A stretch of 64,000 nucleotides of DNA, from positions 32,261 through 96,260 of the forward strand of contig NZ_LRQV01000009.1 in NCBI RefSeq assembly GCF_001567585.1, in the 5' to 3' direction. A program made the translations under genes and the position numbers. Origin of the DNA: Micromonospora rosaria (GTDB lineage: Bacteria; Actinomycetota; Actinomycetes; Mycobacteriales; Micromonosporaceae). Shown one piece after another: positions 42,001 to 50,240 of this stretch (positions are counted from its first letter, which is position 1; the number at the start of each line of letters is the position of its first letter). The notes under the pieces were generated by a model. The model worked only from the letters and a program-made list of their open reading frames with translations. It had not been told where the DNA came from and made no database searches.

Positions 42001-44076
42001 CGCAGCGTCAGCGCGGTGTACCTGCGGGCCGCGCATTCGCTGCTCTACTCGAGCCTGCGGTCCGAGACGCCGGACAGTGAGCTGGCCGACCTGCTCGCGC
42101 GGCGGGTGATGGAGCTGGCCGACGCCAAGGGCGCCGGGATGCTGCTCTCCGCGGCGCACGCGGTGGACGACATCTACATGGTGCACTCGCACGGGTTCGC
42201 GCGACTGTTCGGGGAGCAGCTCGGCGAGGAGAACGCCCTGCGGCTGCTCATCAGGGACCCCCGGCCCTCCGTCAAGTACTACCTGCTCAAAGGCCTGTGG
42301 GAAGCGCAGGTGCCGTTCCGCCGGTCGCTGCTCGACGCGGTGCTGGACGCCGTCGCGGAGGCCATCTCCGGCGGTCACAAGCCCTGGGGCCCCCGGCTCG
42401 CCCTCCAGGTCGGCGCCGACCCGGAGATCGGGCCGGACTTCCTCGTCCGGCTGCGGGCCCGGATCCCGGTGCGGACCGTGCTCGACGGGATGGGGCCCTT
42501 CGCGTCCCCGGAGGCGCAGGCGGAGTTCCACCGGCTCGGCCGGGCCCTGTACCCGGCCGCCGCGGCGCAGTACGGCCGTGAGTTCACCATGAGCGCCTTC
42601 CTCCGCCCGATCGCGGCGGCCCCGTTGCTGGCCGCCGCCGAGTGTTGCCGCGAGGTGGCCCGGACCCTCGCCGACGCCGACCAGCACCAGGGCGGCCGGG
42701 ACCTGGTCGCCGCCGCCGACCGCTCCATGGGGGAGCGCCACGCGTGGGTGAGCCGGCTGGCCCGCACCGGCAACGGCGAGCAGTTGACCCAGGCGCTGAG
42801 CATCCTGCGCGACATCGACCCGGCGCGGGTGCGGTCGATGGTGGGCGCGCTGGCGGACCGGGTCGTGCGCCGCGACGACGACGAGGAGGAGAGCCTGCTG
42901 GTCGACAAGACCCGGCGGGCGATGTTCGACTCGCCCACCGCCGGCGCCGGCCTGCTCAGCGCCCTCGAACGGGTCGAGGACGGCCTCGGCCGCGACCTGT
43001 ACGAGCACCTCCGGGAGGACGAGGTGCTGCGTCGGGTCTTCCTCTCCGACCTGCAGGCCCTCCAGGCGCCGGCCGTGCAGTACGCGGCGGCCCGCCACCT
43101 CGCCGCGATCGGCGTCGTCGCCACCCACCCGGACGCCTCCTGGACGTCCACGGTCTTCGACGTCCGGCTGCAACTCGTCCGCATCACCGGCAGCCCGGCG
43201 GCGCTGCGGGACATCCTGCGGACGCTGGTGATCTGGAACACGAGCTGGGCCGACCGGGCGGTGCGGGAGATCGACCGGGGGCGGTTGTCGACCCGGGTGC
43301 GGGCGGGGCTCACCCGCGACCTCGGTCCCGCCGTCGAACTGGCCGGGACGCTGCACGACCTCGGCGACCAGGCCGGCTGTGCCGCCCTGGTGGAGGCGCT
43401 CGGCGGGTTCGAGCCCGCCCACGTGGTCCGGCACGTGGGCCTGCGCCGGGCGTGTGTCCTGCTGGAACTGGTGCTGGACCACGCGCCCCGGCACGCCGAC
43501 GACCTGGCGGCGGCGATCAATACGGCCGTGGACGACCACCTGGGCAGCTCCGTGGTCCTGGACGAACGGACCCAGTGGACGGAGATCGGGCACGTCTGCC
43601 ACGTCCTGCGTCTGGCCGGCTTCGCGGTGACGGCCCGGGCGGCGCCACCGGTCGCGCCAAACCTGGCCCATGCCGCCTCGGTCGTCTGGGGGTTGCACCA
43701 CCTGCCGCACAGTGACTGGCGGCGGCGTCCGCTGGCGGCGGCGACCGAGCGGTTCCTCGCGGCTCCGCAGGGCGGGGGCAGCTCGCTGTTCGAGACCCTC
43801 GCCGTCGCGTCGGTGCTGGGGCGCACCGAGGAGGTCGCGGCCACGATCGGTACGGCCACCACGGGCGTGGTCGACCGGCTCTCCTTCCGCCGGCTCCGGG
43901 TGCTGCACGAGATCGCGGAGCAGGACCCGGCCCTGGCGGTGGTGCTGGCCGGCTGGGCGGAGGGCGTCGACCGGCGGCTCGCCGACCCGCTGGCCCGGGC
44001 CGACTGGGACGCCCAGCGACTCGCCCACGCCCGGTCCCGCCTGACCGGCGCGGTCCGCCGACTGCGGTCACGCTGA
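39016..44076 (+). CDS. giant P-loop NTPase with long helical-repeat C-terminus
   Basis: A 1686-residue protein. The first 130 residues end in an Asp/Pro/Gly-rich linker. A Walker A motif GTRGSGKS lies at 392-399 and a Walker B-like LLVLEE at 454-459. The remaining roughly 1150 residues are mostly helical, with leucine/arginine-rich repeats of the kind found in sensor arms of STAND proteins. No membrane segments. The ATG overlaps the stop of the caspase gene (ATGA). I do not recognise a named family. Its size, single NTPase core and coupling to a caspase protein suggest the sensor or scaffold of a defence complex. Its end overlaps the end of the convergent MFS gene by 9 bases. Confidence 0.85.
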   Translation: MDPRTNPEQDRDLALAYLLLLQATATGEEPPTGPLREQVRLLRDEDLGRIGAALRGRRTGIPGRLVADGTSGLSAVLNAATTPATSTVPDESADPEVPTDPDESAGPDGSAGPDGGAGGAAATEVAGLLGEETVLDLLAFGDDLRPVGRGTPERPGHPTLPLVTADGDVVAGTLWPGDAPAAAHPMFRPAAELAPDPAPVRAAVRRALAEFESLAAEEIDGTLDGGFLWPAGPAAPQRLGLLAALRALGRVAGLAGPAANLVAVGECDADGVFRPLADAEITACVGALAHLEYDLLVPTGQGWLLTRADGTSSTAPEHDCDLAGAALLVWGGAWTAWQRGQHRAELLRLGWVPVDWTQAPTNLLVPETDVAQVNSLYRMFHQGRNRVAVLGGTRGSGKSVIVRRLAAKLAAQRRPPLVRVVASTTHELPNRQLAVRVGRHALGMDEAAPDQRRLLVLEELYPVGDGNVDELLSHLARNLSTSVLAVLQYDVNSVEEWQTNSVNVVTAVVGPQALREFVVWLSERHPDLLDRERGLAELDRPRPPRDLRRLLRAMLRSGDPETGAAQTEPETGDAPLVARLRALDEAERRAVAVTAAWSLARWGVAETSIAGLDPDTRAAFGIETDFTGRRFRIPGPEDCRALLKGYRELQPVDGEPARGTRRRSLGARDALMVELMQPDLAELMRDGSGEVVTCLRGVRLYRSPLCAELVDHTWRDGSLPQWIEQVHSARLAELLTSLHVGLGDQVVRRVVARLTERLPQRTERFVIGELLVVLRCLRSYLSEIRPQWSAISGWIHDQVADALSAGSGTPDERFQLLRRAESFHDPELRRLVVERVVEVLPGVQPSRADDYYLIRRVRSLQARAERTLRWDQLTFPVEQEPAVQAVLDAEPPNDVGFPVVLGWLILRRYLRRDDWDLLLETYENRFTTALRHTTIADFTRAVDELRAFGPLYAVELFKRVSRQDARRRTEQRYPFLDGVRTMLRDASPMEAADLVRSVSAVYLRAAHSLLYSSLRSETPDSELADLLARRVMELADAKGAGMLLSAAHAVDDIYMVHSHGFARLFGEQLGEENALRLLIRDPRPSVKYYLLKGLWEAQVPFRRSLLDAVLDAVAEAISGGHKPWGPRLALQVGADPEIGPDFLVRLRARIPVRTVLDGMGPFASPEAQAEFHRLGRALYPAAAAQYGREFTMSAFLRPIAAAPLLAAAECCREVARTLADADQHQGGRDLVAAADRSMGERHAWVSRLARTGNGEQLTQALSILRDIDPARVRSMVGALADRVVRRDDDEEESLLVDKTRRAMFDSPTAGAGLLSALERVEDGLGRDLYEHLREDEVLRRVFLSDLQALQAPAVQYAAARHLAAIGVVATHPDASWTSTVFDVRLQLVRITGSPAALRDILRTLVIWNTSWADRAVREIDRGRLSTRVRAGLTRDLGPAVELAGTLHDLGDQAGCAALVEALGGFEPAHVVRHVGLRRACVLLELVLDHAPRHADDLAAAINTAVDDHLGSSVVLDERTQWTEIGHVCHVLRLAGFAVTARAAPPVAPNLAHAASVVWGLHHLPHSDWRRRPLAAATERFLAAPQGGGSSLFETLAVASVLGRTEEVAATIGTATTGVVDRLSFRRLRVLHEIAEQDPALAVVLAGWAEGVDRRLADPLARADWDAQRLAHARSRLTGAVRRLRSR

Positions 44077-45528
44077 GGCGGCGGGACGTCGGCCCGGCCT
44101 GACGTCGGGTGCCGGTCCCGACCGGCGACCGCCGGGCATGACCAGGGCGACGACGCCGGCCGCCAGGACGAGGACCGCCACAGCGGTCAGCAGGGCGGCG
44201 TCGAAACCCGCGACGGTGGCGTCGGCCTCGGTGGTCCGGTCGGGTGCCGCCCGCAGCGCCGCCGCAGCGGCGGTGGCGGCCACGGTGTTGAGCAGCGCGG
44301 TGCCGATCGAGCCGCCGAGTTGGGTCACCGCGTTGACGGCGGCCGACGCCGCGCCGGTGTCCCCACCGCCGACACCGCTGGTCGCGGCGGCGACCGCCGG
44401 GGTGATCGCGCAGCCGAGACCCAGACCGATCAGGATCTCCGCCGGCAGCATCCGGGTGAGGTAGAGCCCCGGCGTGCCGGGCGTGAGGCCGACCAGCAGC
44501 ACCATCCCGGCGGCCATCACGACGAGGGCGGGGACGACCAGGGCGCGCGTCGTCAGTCGCGCCGCGAGCAGACCGGCGATCAGCGTCGATCCGACCGCGA
44601 TCGCCAGGGCGAGGGGCAGGAACGCCAGCCCGGCGCGGACCGGTGAGTAACCGAGGAGCTGCTGGAACCAGTACGTGAGCACCAGGAAGAACCCGAAGAG
44701 CGCGACCTGCGGCAGCCCGATCGCGAGCAACGCGCCGCCCCGGACCCGGTCCAGCAGCACGGTGAGCGGCAGCAGGGGCTGCGCGACCGTCCGTTGCCCG
44801 ACGGCGAACAGCACCAGCATCAGCGCGCCGACCGCCAGCGGGGTGAGCACGAGTGCGTCGACCCAACCCCGGTTCGGGACCTCGGTGAGGGCGAAGACCA
44901 GAGCGGTCATGCCGGCCGCGCTGGTGGCGGCGCCCGCGAGATCGAGCCGTACCCGGCGGCCGGAATGTGCCGGGATCACGGTGGCGGCCCCGATCAGCGT
45001 GATGGCCGCGATCGGGATGTTGACCAGAAGGCACCAGCGCCAGTCGAGGTACTGGGTCAGCGCCCCACCGAGGAGCAGGCCGAGCACCGCCCCCGCCCCG
45101 GTGAGCGCGCCGTAGATGCCGAACGCGATGCCCCGCTGCCGGGGCTCGGTGAACGCCGCCGAGATGATCGCCAGGGCAGCCGGTGCCAGCAGGGCGGCGC
45201 ACCCGCCCTGGGCGGCCCGACCGGCGAACAGCAGCCCCGGGGTGGGGGCCAGCCCGGCGAGCGCGCTGGCCAGCGCGAATCCGACCAGCCCGGCCACGAA
45301 GGCCCGGCGCGCCCCGACCGTGTCGGCGATGCGTCCGCCGAGCAGCAGCAACCCGCCGAACGCCAACGCGTAGGCGGTGACCACCGCGCTTCGGGAGGCG
45401 TCGGCCAAGCCCAGGTCCCGCTGGACCGAGGGCAGGGCGATGGTCACGACGGTGGCATCCAGCACCACCATCAACTGCGCCGATCCCGCTGTCGCCAGGA
45501 CCCACCAGTGCCGAGCGGAGGTAGCCAC
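44068..45528 (-). CDS. DHA2-family MFS drug exporter (EmrB/QacA type)
   Basis: A 486-residue transporter with about 14 hydrophobic segments, the DHA2 pattern. Diagnostic stretches are MVVLDATVVTIALPS in helix 1, GGRIADTVGARR in loop 2-3, and LDWRWCLLVNIPIA before helix 6. Such proteins export drugs and dyes across the inner membrane with protons. The GTG at 45528 has CAGGAG 7 bases upstream. Its promoter region holds a nested palindrome, a likely repressor site, but no regulator gene is adjacent. Its 3' end overlaps the giant NTPase gene by 9 bases in convergent orientation. Confidence 0.9.
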   Translation of the reverse strand: MATSARHWWVLATAGSAQLMVVLDATVVTIALPSVQRDLGLADASRSAVVTAYALAFGGLLLLGGRIADTVGARRAFVAGLVGFALASALAGLAPTPGLLFAGRAAQGGCAALLAPAALAIISAAFTEPRQRGIAFGIYGALTGAGAVLGLLLGGALTQYLDWRWCLLVNIPIAAITLIGAATVIPAHSGRRVRLDLAGAATSAAGMTALVFALTEVPNRGWVDALVLTPLAVGALMLVLFAVGQRTVAQPLLPLTVLLDRVRGGALLAIGLPQVALFGFFLVLTYWFQQLLGYSPVRAGLAFLPLALAIAVGSTLIAGLLAARLTTRALVVPALVVMAAGMVLLVGLTPGTPGLYLTRMLPAEILIGLGLGCAITPAVAAATSGVGGGDTGAASAAVNAVTQLGGSIGTALLNTVAATAAAAALRAAPDRTTEADATVAGFDAALLTAVAVLVLAAGVVALVMPGGRRSGPAPDVRPGRRPAASA

Positions 45529-45541
45529 GCAACGCTCCTGA

Positions 45542-45586
45542 ACATTGAGAAGGTAACTTACCAACGTTAAGTTGCGTGAACAATGT
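45542..45586. promoter_or_regulatory. nested palindromic operator of the DHA2 exporter
   Basis: The inner arms AACTTA (45555-45560) and TAAGTT (45568-45573), and the outer arms ACATTG (45542-45547) and CAATGT (45581-45586), share one centre at 45564. The element begins 14 bases before the start codon, in an AT-rich stretch. A dimeric repressor (MarR, TetR or HxlR type, encoded elsewhere) is the likely ligand. Confidence 0.6.
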
Positions 45587-45696
45587 ACTGGAGTGGCGCG
45601 AAGAAGCGCGATGCGATTTCGGCGGAGTCGGCAGGGCGGCGGCTCGTGACGGCCCGGCGGGGGTCGGCTCAGCGGGACGGTCCGCGCCGACATGCG

Positions 45697-45724
45697 AAAA
45701 CGCCCCGGCGCGAGCGCCGGGGCG
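45697..45724 (-). terminator. terminator of tRNA-Arg
   Basis: Read on the minus strand, a 10-bp GC stem (45701-45724) is followed by TTTT. It lies 21 bases after the tRNA 3' end and is a classic intrinsic terminator. Confidence 0.75.
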
Positions 45725-45745
45725 ACATTCTATGAATCTGCGATG

Positions 45746-45817
45746 TGCCCCCGGCAGGATTCGAACCTGCGCCCCCGCCTCCGGAGGGCGGTGCTCTATC
45801 CCCTGAGCTACGGGGGC
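45746..45817 (-). tRNA. tRNA-Arg(CCG)
   Basis: A 72-base cloverleaf on the minus strand. The acceptor stem is GCCCCCG/CGGGGGC plus a discriminator A. The D arm is GCTC-GAGC. The anticodon stem is CCGCC/GGCGG around loop CTCCGGA, giving anticodon CCG for the arginine codon CGG. The T arm is GCAGG-TTCGAAT-CCTGC. No CCA is encoded. No integrated element is seen at its 3' end. Confidence 0.95.
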
Positions 45818-45991
45818 TCAGCGACGGGAGAAGACTAGCAAACCGCCCCCCGGATCGCCGAATCGGTATCCCGTGATCGACGTGTGTCGTCCGTGCCCGG
45901 CCACCCACCAGGGCGGACGGCCCCGGCTGGCGGGGGCGGCCCGCTCCGGCGGGGCCGGTCCCGGCCGGGCCTCGCCGCCGGATCAGTGCCC

Positions 45992-46684
45992 TCAGGCGGC
46001 CAGGGCCCGCCCGCAACTGGGCAGCGGGTGCAGCGCGATCCGCCGGGGCAGCCGGCGGGGCCACTCGTTGCGCGGCCAGGAGCCGTCGACGATCAGGTGC
46101 ACCGGGTGCTCCTCGGCGCCGCTGAGCCGCAGCACGAAGTCGCGGGGGAGCGGCGGGTCGACCGACGGGGTCGTGATCATGAACCGGACCCGGCCCCGCG
46201 ACGACACGGCGGAGAGGACGTCGGCCGCCGGCATGGTGCCGCGCAGGCGTACCCGGCCGATCCAGTAGACCTCGGCCAGGTGGTCCTGGGCGGCCCGGGT
46301 GATCGACGGGTACTCGAGGCGTACCCAGCGCTCGACCGCGCCGACGCAGAGCCCGCAGGCCCGTTCCCGGGGCTCGCGCGGCCCCAGCCCCCAGGCGCGC
46401 AGGTACGCCCCGACCGTGCCGTGGTCCAGCGGGAGGTCGAACCGCCGCTGGACGAGCGTGGCGAGGCTCTGCCGCGTCCACAGCTCCTCGTCCAGCCCGA
46501 AGTCGTCGGGGTGGACACCCCGCAGCATGTCGATCAGTTCGAGTTCCTGGTCGCGGCTGAGCGTGCCCGGTTCGCCCTGCCGATGTCCGCGACGGACGGC
46601 TGCCACCGTCCCGTCACCGCCGATGGTGTGCCGCCGGCACCAACTGGTCACCGACCGGCGCGCGTCTCTGAGTGCAACCCCCAC
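45992..46684 (-). CDS. winged-HTH protein derived from an IS630-type transposase
   Basis: A 230-residue protein. The N-terminal 110 residues match the paired winged-HTH region of IS630 transposases (DEELWTRQSLATLVQRRF, then TVGAYLRAWGLGP). The rest corresponds to the DDE domain, but the first catalytic acidic site is replaced (VYWIGRVRL), only the VDG strand remains, and the protein ends before the last catalytic residue. It cannot be an active transposase. No terminal inverted repeats are seen nearby. The frame is intact with normal codon bias, so it may be a domesticated DNA-binding protein rather than a fresh pseudogene. A GTG at 46684 is used; the ribosome site there is poor and a later start is possible. 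Confidence 0.65.
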   Translation of the reverse strand: MGVALRDARRSVTSWCRRHTIGGDGTVAAVRRGHRQGEPGTLSRDQELELIDMLRGVHPDDFGLDEELWTRQSLATLVQRRFDLPLDHGTVGAYLRAWGLGPREPRERACGLCVGAVERWVRLEYPSITRAAQDHLAEVYWIGRVRLRGTMPAADVLSAVSSRGRVRFMITTPSVDPPLPRDFVLRLSGAEEHPVHLIVDGSWPRNEWPRRLPRRIALHPLPSCGRALAA

Positions 46685-46852
46685 GTCCTGCGCAACGAGC
46701 CCGAATCACTCCTGGTCACGATATGTAGGTAGAAAAACCCCCAACAGCCGCAATCCCCCGAAAGCACCAAAACCGTCAAATCCCCCCATGCTCTCACCTG
46801 CCTACCGGCGCTTGATCACCGAGGGTGCTACGGAGAGGGAGGGGACGGGCAA

Positions 46853-46893
46853 AGGTAAAGGGTGGTGGCGACCCGGGTGGGTCACCACCACCC
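46853..46893 (-). terminator. terminator of the DUF3105-DUF305 unit
   Basis: On the minus strand a stem of GGGTGGTG/CACCACCC type (46860-46893) is followed by TTTACC. It lies 26 bases beyond the DUF305 stop. The gap 46685-46918 holds no other feature. Confidence 0.6.
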
Positions 46894-46918
46894 TTGTCCG
46901 GGCGGCTGCGGGGAGGGC

Positions 46919-47587
46919 TCAGGGGCGCAGGCGGTCCAGGGCGTTGCGCAGGTTGACCAGATCGCTCTGCTGGGTGTTCTTCATGGTCTGGGCGGTCCGG
47001 ACCACGTCCGGCTCGTCGCTGTTGCCGAGCACCCCGTCGATCATGTGGATGCCGCCCGTGTGGTGCGTGATCATCAGCTCCAGGAAGAGCACGTCCAGCT
47101 CGCGACCCTGCGCAGCCTCCAGGCGGGCCATCTCCTCGGGGGTGGCCATGCCGGGCATCAGCCCGTTCTTGACCATCTCCTGCCCGCCCGCCATCCAGGC
47201 CATCCGGGGCTGCGAACCCGACGGGTCCAGCCCCCAGGAGCGCAGCCAGGTCTGCATCGCGCCCATCTCACCCTGCTGGGCGAGGGCGATGTCGACGCCG
47301 ATCTGGCGTACCTCCGGGTCGCTGCCCCGCTGGTAGGCGGCCAGCCCCATCTGCACGGCCTGGGCGTGGTGGGTGGTCATGTCCCGGGCGAACCCGGCCT
47401 CCACCGACGCGTCACCCGGACGGGTCAGGGTGGGCGTGAACAGCCCGCCGACGTACCCGAGAACAAGCCCGACCACGACGGCGGCGGCCAGCGCCACCGT
47501 GCCGAAGCGGCGGGCGCTCGCCCGGCCGCCCTCGCTCGGGGCCGGGGCCGGTGCGTCGGCGCGGTCGGCCATCGTGGGTGCGGTCAT
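46919..47587 (-). CDS. DUF305 family exported/membrane-anchored protein
   Basis: A 222-residue protein. A short Pro/Ala-rich start is followed by one membrane segment (about 31-50, VALAAAVVVGLVLGYVGGL), so the rest faces outside. The DUF305 domain is marked by DMTTHHAQAVQM and the later ELMITHHTGGIHMI, two His-His motifs that suit metal binding. Ferritin-like folding and a copper link are reported for relatives; the function here is unknown. ATG at 47587 with GGGAG 8 bases upstream. It lies 16 bases after the DUF3105 gene and is co-transcribed. Confidence 0.88.
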   Translation of the reverse strand: MTAPTMADRADAPAPAPSEGGRASARRFGTVALAAAVVVGLVLGYVGGLFTPTLTRPGDASVEAGFARDMTTHHAQAVQMGLAAYQRGSDPEVRQIGVDIALAQQGEMGAMQTWLRSWGLDPSGSQPRMAWMAGGQEMVKNGLMPGMATPEEMARLEAAQGRELDVLFLELMITHHTGGIHMIDGVLGNSDEPDVVRTAQTMKNTQQSDLVNLRNALDRLRP

Positions 47588-47603
47588 CGGTTCGTCTCCC
47601 TGG

Positions 47604-48449
47604 TCAGCCCTGGGTCTGCGGCATCTGGGCGCCGTCGCGCGGGGCGTTGCCGGTGGCGGTGATGCCACCCGAGCAGAGCGCGTTCGGGCCCTCGATCGAG
47701 GCGTTCACCCGCAGCGTCTTGATGAAGTCGTCGATCCGGCTGTCGTCGGCGTTGTCGACCTTGAGCTGGTACCCCCAGGTCTGCAGCGAGATCGGCCGGT
47801 CCTGCCCCTGGAACGGGCTGAGGAAGGTCTTCTCGTTGCCGCGCACCCGCTCGGCGAGCTTCTCCACCTGGTCGGCCGGCAGGTCCGGACGGTAGGTGAC
47901 CCAGACCGCGCCGTGCTCCAGGCTGTGCACCGCGTGCTCGCTGGCGATCGGGGCGTCGTAGACGTCGCCCATGCAGTTCTGCCAGGAGCTGTTGTGCGGG
48001 CCGGCGACCGGTGGGGCCTGCGCGTACTGGACGGGGCCCTCCTGGTGGTTGGCGCCCTTGACCAGCTCGGGGTCCGTCTTGCGGAAGTTGACGATGCCCT
48101 CGATGGCCTCGGCGCGCTCCTCCCAGGGCTTCGAGCCCTGGAACGAGGCCCAGGCGCCGTAGCCGATGATCGAGACGGCCAGGACGCCGACCGCGACGAA
48201 GAGGGCGATCGGGCCCCAGGCGCGGCCCTGGCTGACCTTGACCGGGGTGATCGGCTTGCGGCCCTTGCCGCCGCCGCCCGGTCGGGCGCCCGACTTGCCT
48301 GCTCCCGGCTTGGTCGCGCCGGACTTGCCCCCGGCCTTGCCGCTGGCAGTGGGCTTGCCGCCGGCGGCGGGCCGGTCGGCCGCCGGCTTCTTGCCGGTGC
48401 TGACCACGGACGGACGGCTCTGGTTGCCGCCCGGGGTGCTGATGCTCAT
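47604..48449 (-). CDS. DUF3105 family membrane protein
   Basis: A 281-residue protein. The first 70 residues are low-complexity (Gly/Lys/Ala/Pro-rich), followed by one membrane helix at about 78-100 and an extracytoplasmic DUF3105 domain. Conserved features are SSWQNCMGDVYDAPI, SLEHGAVWVTYRP and a late cysteine, hinting at a disulphide or metal site. ATG at 48449 with GAGG upstream. It pairs with DUF305 in one unit, a recurrent actinobacterial arrangement. Biochemical role unknown. It diverges from argS by about 100 bases. Confidence 0.88.
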   Translation of the reverse strand: MSISTPGGNQSRPSVVSTGKKPAADRPAAGGKPTASGKAGGKSGATKPGAGKSGARPGGGGKGRKPITPVKVSQGRAWGPIALFVAVGVLAVSIIGYGAWASFQGSKPWEERAEAIEGIVNFRKTDPELVKGANHQEGPVQYAQAPPVAGPHNSSWQNCMGDVYDAPIASEHAVHSLEHGAVWVTYRPDLPADQVEKLAERVRGNEKTFLSPFQGQDRPISLQTWGYQLKVDNADDSRIDDFIKTLRVNASIEGPNALCSGGITATGNAPRDGAQMPQTQG

Positions 48450-48538
48450 CGTGCCTCGTCAGGTCGGTCGGTCAAGGGGGGCCGGCGGGCCGGTTCCCCG
48501 CTCCGGGTCGCCGCCGCGGGGACCGAGTCTACCCCCGA

Positions 48539-48551
48539 TAACATGGTTCGG
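48539..48551 (+). promoter_or_regulatory. -10 element directly before a leaderless argS start
   Basis: TAACAT (48539-48544) lies 6 bases before the GTG at 48551, and no Shine-Dalgarno sequence is present. The spacing places the transcription start at or next to the start codon. Confidence 0.5.
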
Positions 48552-50215
48552 TGACTCCCGCAGAACTAGCCGAGGCCGTACTCTCCGCTGCCCACGCCGT
48601 ATTCGACGCGCGGGGCCTGGACCGCTCCGCCCTGCCGGAGCGGACCGCGGTCGAGCGACCCCGCAACCCCGAGCACGGTGACTACGCCTCGACCCTGGCC
48701 CTCCAGCTCAGCAAGCGGGTGGGGGTCCCGCCCCGGGAGTTGGCCGCCGACCTGTCCGAGCAGCTCGGCCGGACACCCGGGATCAAGTCGGTGGAGATCG
48801 CCGGTCCGGGCTTCCTGAACATCCGCCTGGACGCCGCCGCCGCCGGCCTGCTCGCCCGGTCGATCGTCGAGGCCGGCCCGGCGTACGGGGGCGGCACCGC
48901 CCTGGCCGGACAGAAGATCAACCTGGAGTTCGTCTCGGCCAACCCGACCGGCCCGGTGCACATCGGCGGGGTCCGGTGGGCGGCCGTCGGTGACGCGCTG
49001 AGCCGGCTGCTGCGGGCCAGCGGCGCCGAGGTCGGCACCGAGTACTACTTCAACGACGCCGGCTCCCAGATCGACCGGTTCGCCCGGTCCCTGCTCGCCG
49101 CCGCCAAGGGCGAGCCGGCCCCGGAGGACGGGTACGGCGGGGCGTACATCGCCGAGATCGCCGAGCAGGTCCGGGCCAAGCGCCCCGAGGTGGCGACGCT
49201 GCCCGACGAGGCCGCCCAGGAGGTGTTCCGGGTCGAGGGCGTCGCGTTGATGTTCGACGAGATCAAGTCCTCGCTGCGCGGGTTCGGGGTGGACTTCGAC
49301 ACCTACTTCAACGAGAAGGACCTGCACGACCGGGGTGAGCTGGAGCACGCCCTGACCCGGCTGCGGGAGCAGGGGCACGTCGACGAGCGCGACGGGGCGG
49401 TCTGGCTGCGCACCACCGACTTCGGCGACGACAAGGACCGGGTGCTGCGCAAGTCCAACGGCGAGTGGACGTACTTCGCCGCCGACTGCGCGTACTACCT
49501 CGACAAGCGGGAGCGCGGCTTCGACCGGGCGGTGTACATGCTCGGCGCCGACCACCACGGCTACGTCGGCCGGATGAAGGCGATGGCCGCCTGCTTCGGC
49601 GACGACCCGCAGGTCCACCTGGAGATCCTCATCGGCCAGCTGGTCAGCCTGGTCCGCGACGGGGCGCCGGTGCGGATGAGCAAGCGGGCCGGCACCGTGG
49701 TCACCCTGGAGGACCTGGTCGACGCGATCGGGGTGGACGCCGCCCGGTACGCGCTGGCCCGCTACTCCAGCGACTCCCCGATCGACATCGACGTGGAGCT
49801 GTGGACCCGGGCCAGCCGGGACAACCCGGTCTACTACGTGCAGTACGTGGCGGCCCGGACCGCCAGCGTCGGCCGCAACGCCGCCGAGGTGGGGCTGACC
49901 CGGGGCGACGCCGAGGCGTTCCGCCCCGAGCTGCTCGCCCACGAGAAGGAGAACGAGCTGCTCAAGGCGCTCGCCGAGTTCCCCGCCACGGTGGCCGCCG
50001 CCGCCGAGCTGCGCGAGCCGCACCGGGTGGCCCGGTACCTGGAGGAGCTCTCCGGGGCGTACCACCGGTTCTACGACAACTGCCGGATCCTGCCGCGCGG
50101 CGACGAGGAGGTCACCGACCTGCACCGGGCCCGGCTCTGGCTCAACGACGCCACCCGTACGGTGATCGCCAACGGGCTGCACCTGCTCGGCGTCTCCGCT
50201 CCGGAACGGATGTGA
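48551..50215 (+). CDS. argS: arginyl-tRNA synthetase
   Basis: A 554-residue class I aminoacyl-tRNA synthetase that charges tRNA-Arg with arginine using ATP in the cytosol. The N-terminal additional domain (about 1-110) is present. The HIGH-type motif appears as PVHIGGVRW, the KMSK-type motif as VRMSKRAGT, and the C-terminal anticodon-binding DALR domain as the last 130 residues. Full family length. GTG start at 48551 with no ribosome site and a -10 just upstream, so probably translated leaderless. It begins the housekeeping block; lysA follows 25 bases later. Confidence 0.97.
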   Translation: MTPAELAEAVLSAAHAVFDARGLDRSALPERTAVERPRNPEHGDYASTLALQLSKRVGVPPRELAADLSEQLGRTPGIKSVEIAGPGFLNIRLDAAAAGLLARSIVEAGPAYGGGTALAGQKINLEFVSANPTGPVHIGGVRWAAVGDALSRLLRASGAEVGTEYYFNDAGSQIDRFARSLLAAAKGEPAPEDGYGGAYIAEIAEQVRAKRPEVATLPDEAAQEVFRVEGVALMFDEIKSSLRGFGVDFDTYFNEKDLHDRGELEHALTRLREQGHVDERDGAVWLRTTDFGDDKDRVLRKSNGEWTYFAADCAYYLDKRERGFDRAVYMLGADHHGYVGRMKAMAACFGDDPQVHLEILIGQLVSLVRDGAPVRMSKRAGTVVTLEDLVDAIGVDAARYALARYSSDSPIDIDVELWTRASRDNPVYYVQYVAARTASVGRNAAEVGLTRGDAEAFRPELLAHEKENELLKALAEFPATVAAAAELREPHRVARYLEELSGAYHRFYDNCRILPRGDEEVTDLHRARLWLNDATRTVIANGLHLLGVSAPERM

Positions 50216-50240
50216 GCACCACCATGGGAGGACAGGGCTG

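Noticed and set aside
45746..45817. tRNA-Arg as an integration site for a mobile element
   Set aside because: No integrase gene and no repeat of the tRNA 3' end was found nearby; the adjacent IS630-like protein lacks terminal repeats.
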